Source: Apostichopus japonicus (lineage: Eukaryota > Echinodermata > Holothuroidea > Aspidochirotida > Stichopodidae). Taken from it: a DNA stretch of 64,000 nt. Under the pieces are notes generated by a model. It was not told the DNA's origin. It searched no databases and saw nothing but the letters and a program-made list of their open reading frames with translations. Where the stretch lies: positions 7,911,001-7,975,000 of the forward strand of contig NC_092575.1 of assembly GCF_037975245.1 (NCBI RefSeq), in the 5' to 3' direction. A program made the position numbers and the translations under genes. Below are positions 62,706-64,000 of this stretch, piece by piece. Every line of letters begins with the position of its first letter. Positions within the stretch are counted from its first letter, which is position 1.

Positions 62706-62757
62706 GCTTACCTGTCTCCCCACAGGAGGTGCTAAGGTTGTGGGGAGACAGGTAAGC
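62706..62757. repeat. Perfect 19-bp-arm hairpin with 14-nt loop
   Basis: GCTTACCTGTCTCCCCACA (62706-62724) is the exact inverse of TGTGGGGAGACAGGTAAGC (62739-62757). The loop is GGAGGTGCTAAGGT. The arms are GC-rich in an AT-rich setting, so chance is unlikely. Each arm reads CAG|GTAAGC outward, a consensus 5' splice site, on opposite strands. Too short for a canonical pre-miRNA (52 nt in all). It could be the end of a fold-back element or a structured RNA. Confidence 0.9.
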
Positions 62758-62759
62758 GA

Positions 62760-64000
62760 GGAACGAAGTAAATTATACAAATCTATGTAATTTTGCTGTA
62801 CTAGCTCAATGCAACTACTTATCAAACCGTACTTCCTAGTTAACGTTGTCGAAATCGAGTTACTAATATTTTAAATCCAGAACAAAAACACAATTCACAA
62901 TGTGATAACATCATAATTAGACTCTGTTTCGTAAACAGTTGCCACCAGTTTGAGGTATTGTATACAGTTATTGCACTGTTTCTAACATTGTGATCTTGGT
63001 AGGGAAGGAAGGAACAACCCATTATTAAAACCATGAACAGCCTCCATTGGCTCTGGCGCTCATCTTTGGTATATCTGCACAATTTACAAGATGTTATACA
63101 CTGTATCAATCAATGGTAGTACTCTAGGATAAAAGCAAGCTGCACAAAAAGGATCATACAGTCTACATTCTGGCATATTATATCATTTCAAGTAGCTTTT
63201 AGTTTTGATTGAAGTAAAATTTCCAATAATATCCTAAATTTAATACCACTAGCAACAAGGGACTTTATAAGTTTTGACTTGCAAAGATTTTATTACAAAT
63301 AAGAACGGGAAAGTCAAAAAGTTTGAAACTTTCTTAAGAATGCATTTTGGTATTAAGAATATTAGTGGTTTGGGGGACATTTTTTGTTTTTGTTTTTTTT
63401 GTTTTAATAATTAATAACTATGAAATAAATATTCATTTGTTAAAAACCATGAGTATCTTAATTTAATTTCTCTCCTGTCTAATTTTGAGATATATACTCG
63501 GAAACGTTAGAGCCAACCAAACACAAACTGCTTCTTAATATTGATTGAAAGACTCGTATACTCTCTTTTAAAAGTATATATATCTCTCGGAAAACATGTC
63601 ACTCCTCAACTTTATCAAATTTGAGCGAGTCACACATGTCTAAATCTTTTCTAAAAATGCTGACATAGCTTAGAATCGTAGAACCAACAGAAGAAGCTCC
63701 TAAAATAACCTTGAAGCCATCCAAACCATCCAAACCTTGGAGAACAGTGCAAAAAGACAGAAGAAGGAGAGGGAAAAAACAGATTGTAGCATTAACAGTT
63801 CAGAGAGTAGTGAGGAGAGAAATTGCTAACCAATGGGGGGAGAGGGCAATAACCAGAGTGAAGGTTATGTAGCCAAAACAACAAACCTTTTTTTATCTTT
63901 ACTTATATTCTACACTACAGATTGGTGGATTGAAGGGAAAAGATACTTTTGTGGTTGACATACCAAAGAAATAGAAACCAAGCAAAGTTTGAAATGCGCT
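62760..64000. other. Non-coding stretch to window end, nothing recognised
   Basis: AT-rich sequence with T-rich and A-rich patches (near 63380-63405 and 63740-63780). No exon or element ends seen. Confidence 0.4.

Noticed and set aside
1-64000. CRISPR arrays, operons, prophage, rRNA or tRNA genes
   Set aside because: None seen. Repeat arrays lack regular unique spacers, and the sequence has eukaryotic intergenic/intronic character throughout.

Overview
The window looks like metazoan nuclear DNA from a marine invertebrate deuterostome, most like an echinoderm. This is an inference from texture: AT-rich non-coding sequence, hAT-type ends, TTAA MITEs, frequent TAGGCCTA and TACAGTA words, many poly(C)/poly(G) tracts, and repeat families with a GGTTCCTT...AAGGAACC end hairpin. 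Nothing is prokaryotic: there are no operons and no long ORFs (the longest open frame is 133 codons). The species cannot be named from this sequence.

Only one coding exon has good support, a 49-nt minus-strand internal exon at 15968-16016. It has a textbook 3' splice site (long pyrimidine tract ending TTGCAG), a textbook 5' splice site (GAG|GTGAGT), and an open frame reading VEEASLMIDKNTKRSR. It ends one base into a codon starting with G. This resembles the loop/beta3 part of an RRM domain just before RNP1 (RG-F/Y-G-F-V), with Musashi/hnRNP A-B-like RRMs as the closest pattern I can recall. If correct, much of the window is very long intron of a minus-strand gene. No partner exon could be identified with confidence.

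The rest is mobile-element relics, tandem repeats and unassigned DNA. By region: 0.4-0.6 kb, three perfect 46-bp repeats; 1.4-1.8 kb, a non-autonomous hAT element with a perfect 8-bp target duplication; 7.9-8.1 kb, a weak TTAA element; 10.2-12.5 kb, old degenerate tandem and dispersed repeats; 16.0 kb, the RRM-like exon; 20.8-21.6 kb, a small member of the GATTCCTT-hairpin family; 22.3-22.7 kb, a 25-bp minisatellite; 25.0-25.7 kb, a 742-bp element with perfect 12-bp inverted ends; 26.7-26.8 kb, a probable LINE 3' end; 29.0-29.2 kb, a TTAA MITE; 34-44 kb, AT-rich single-copy DNA with stretches that may be regulatory; 47.2-47.8 kb, a minisatellite with an ABC higher-order structure; 51.0-51.8 kb, a degenerate ~30-bp minisatellite; 55.2 kb, a long (TA)n tract; 58.0-60.7 kb, a large hairpin-ended element whose core is a tandem array of ~300/400-bp monomers; 62.7 kb, a perfect 19-bp-arm hairpin.

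The most unusual object is the 58.0-60.7 kb element and its smaller relative at 20.8-21.6 kb. Both have short inverted ends, a core of TGACCT-rich tandem monomers, a CAAGTGTCAC plus (CA)n module and a 3' hairpin. That layout recalls non-autonomous Helentron (HINE/DINE/pearl-like) elements. The large copy carries repeated, exactly spaced nuclear-receptor-type direct repeats (DR4, DR5+DR1, DR1+DR2).
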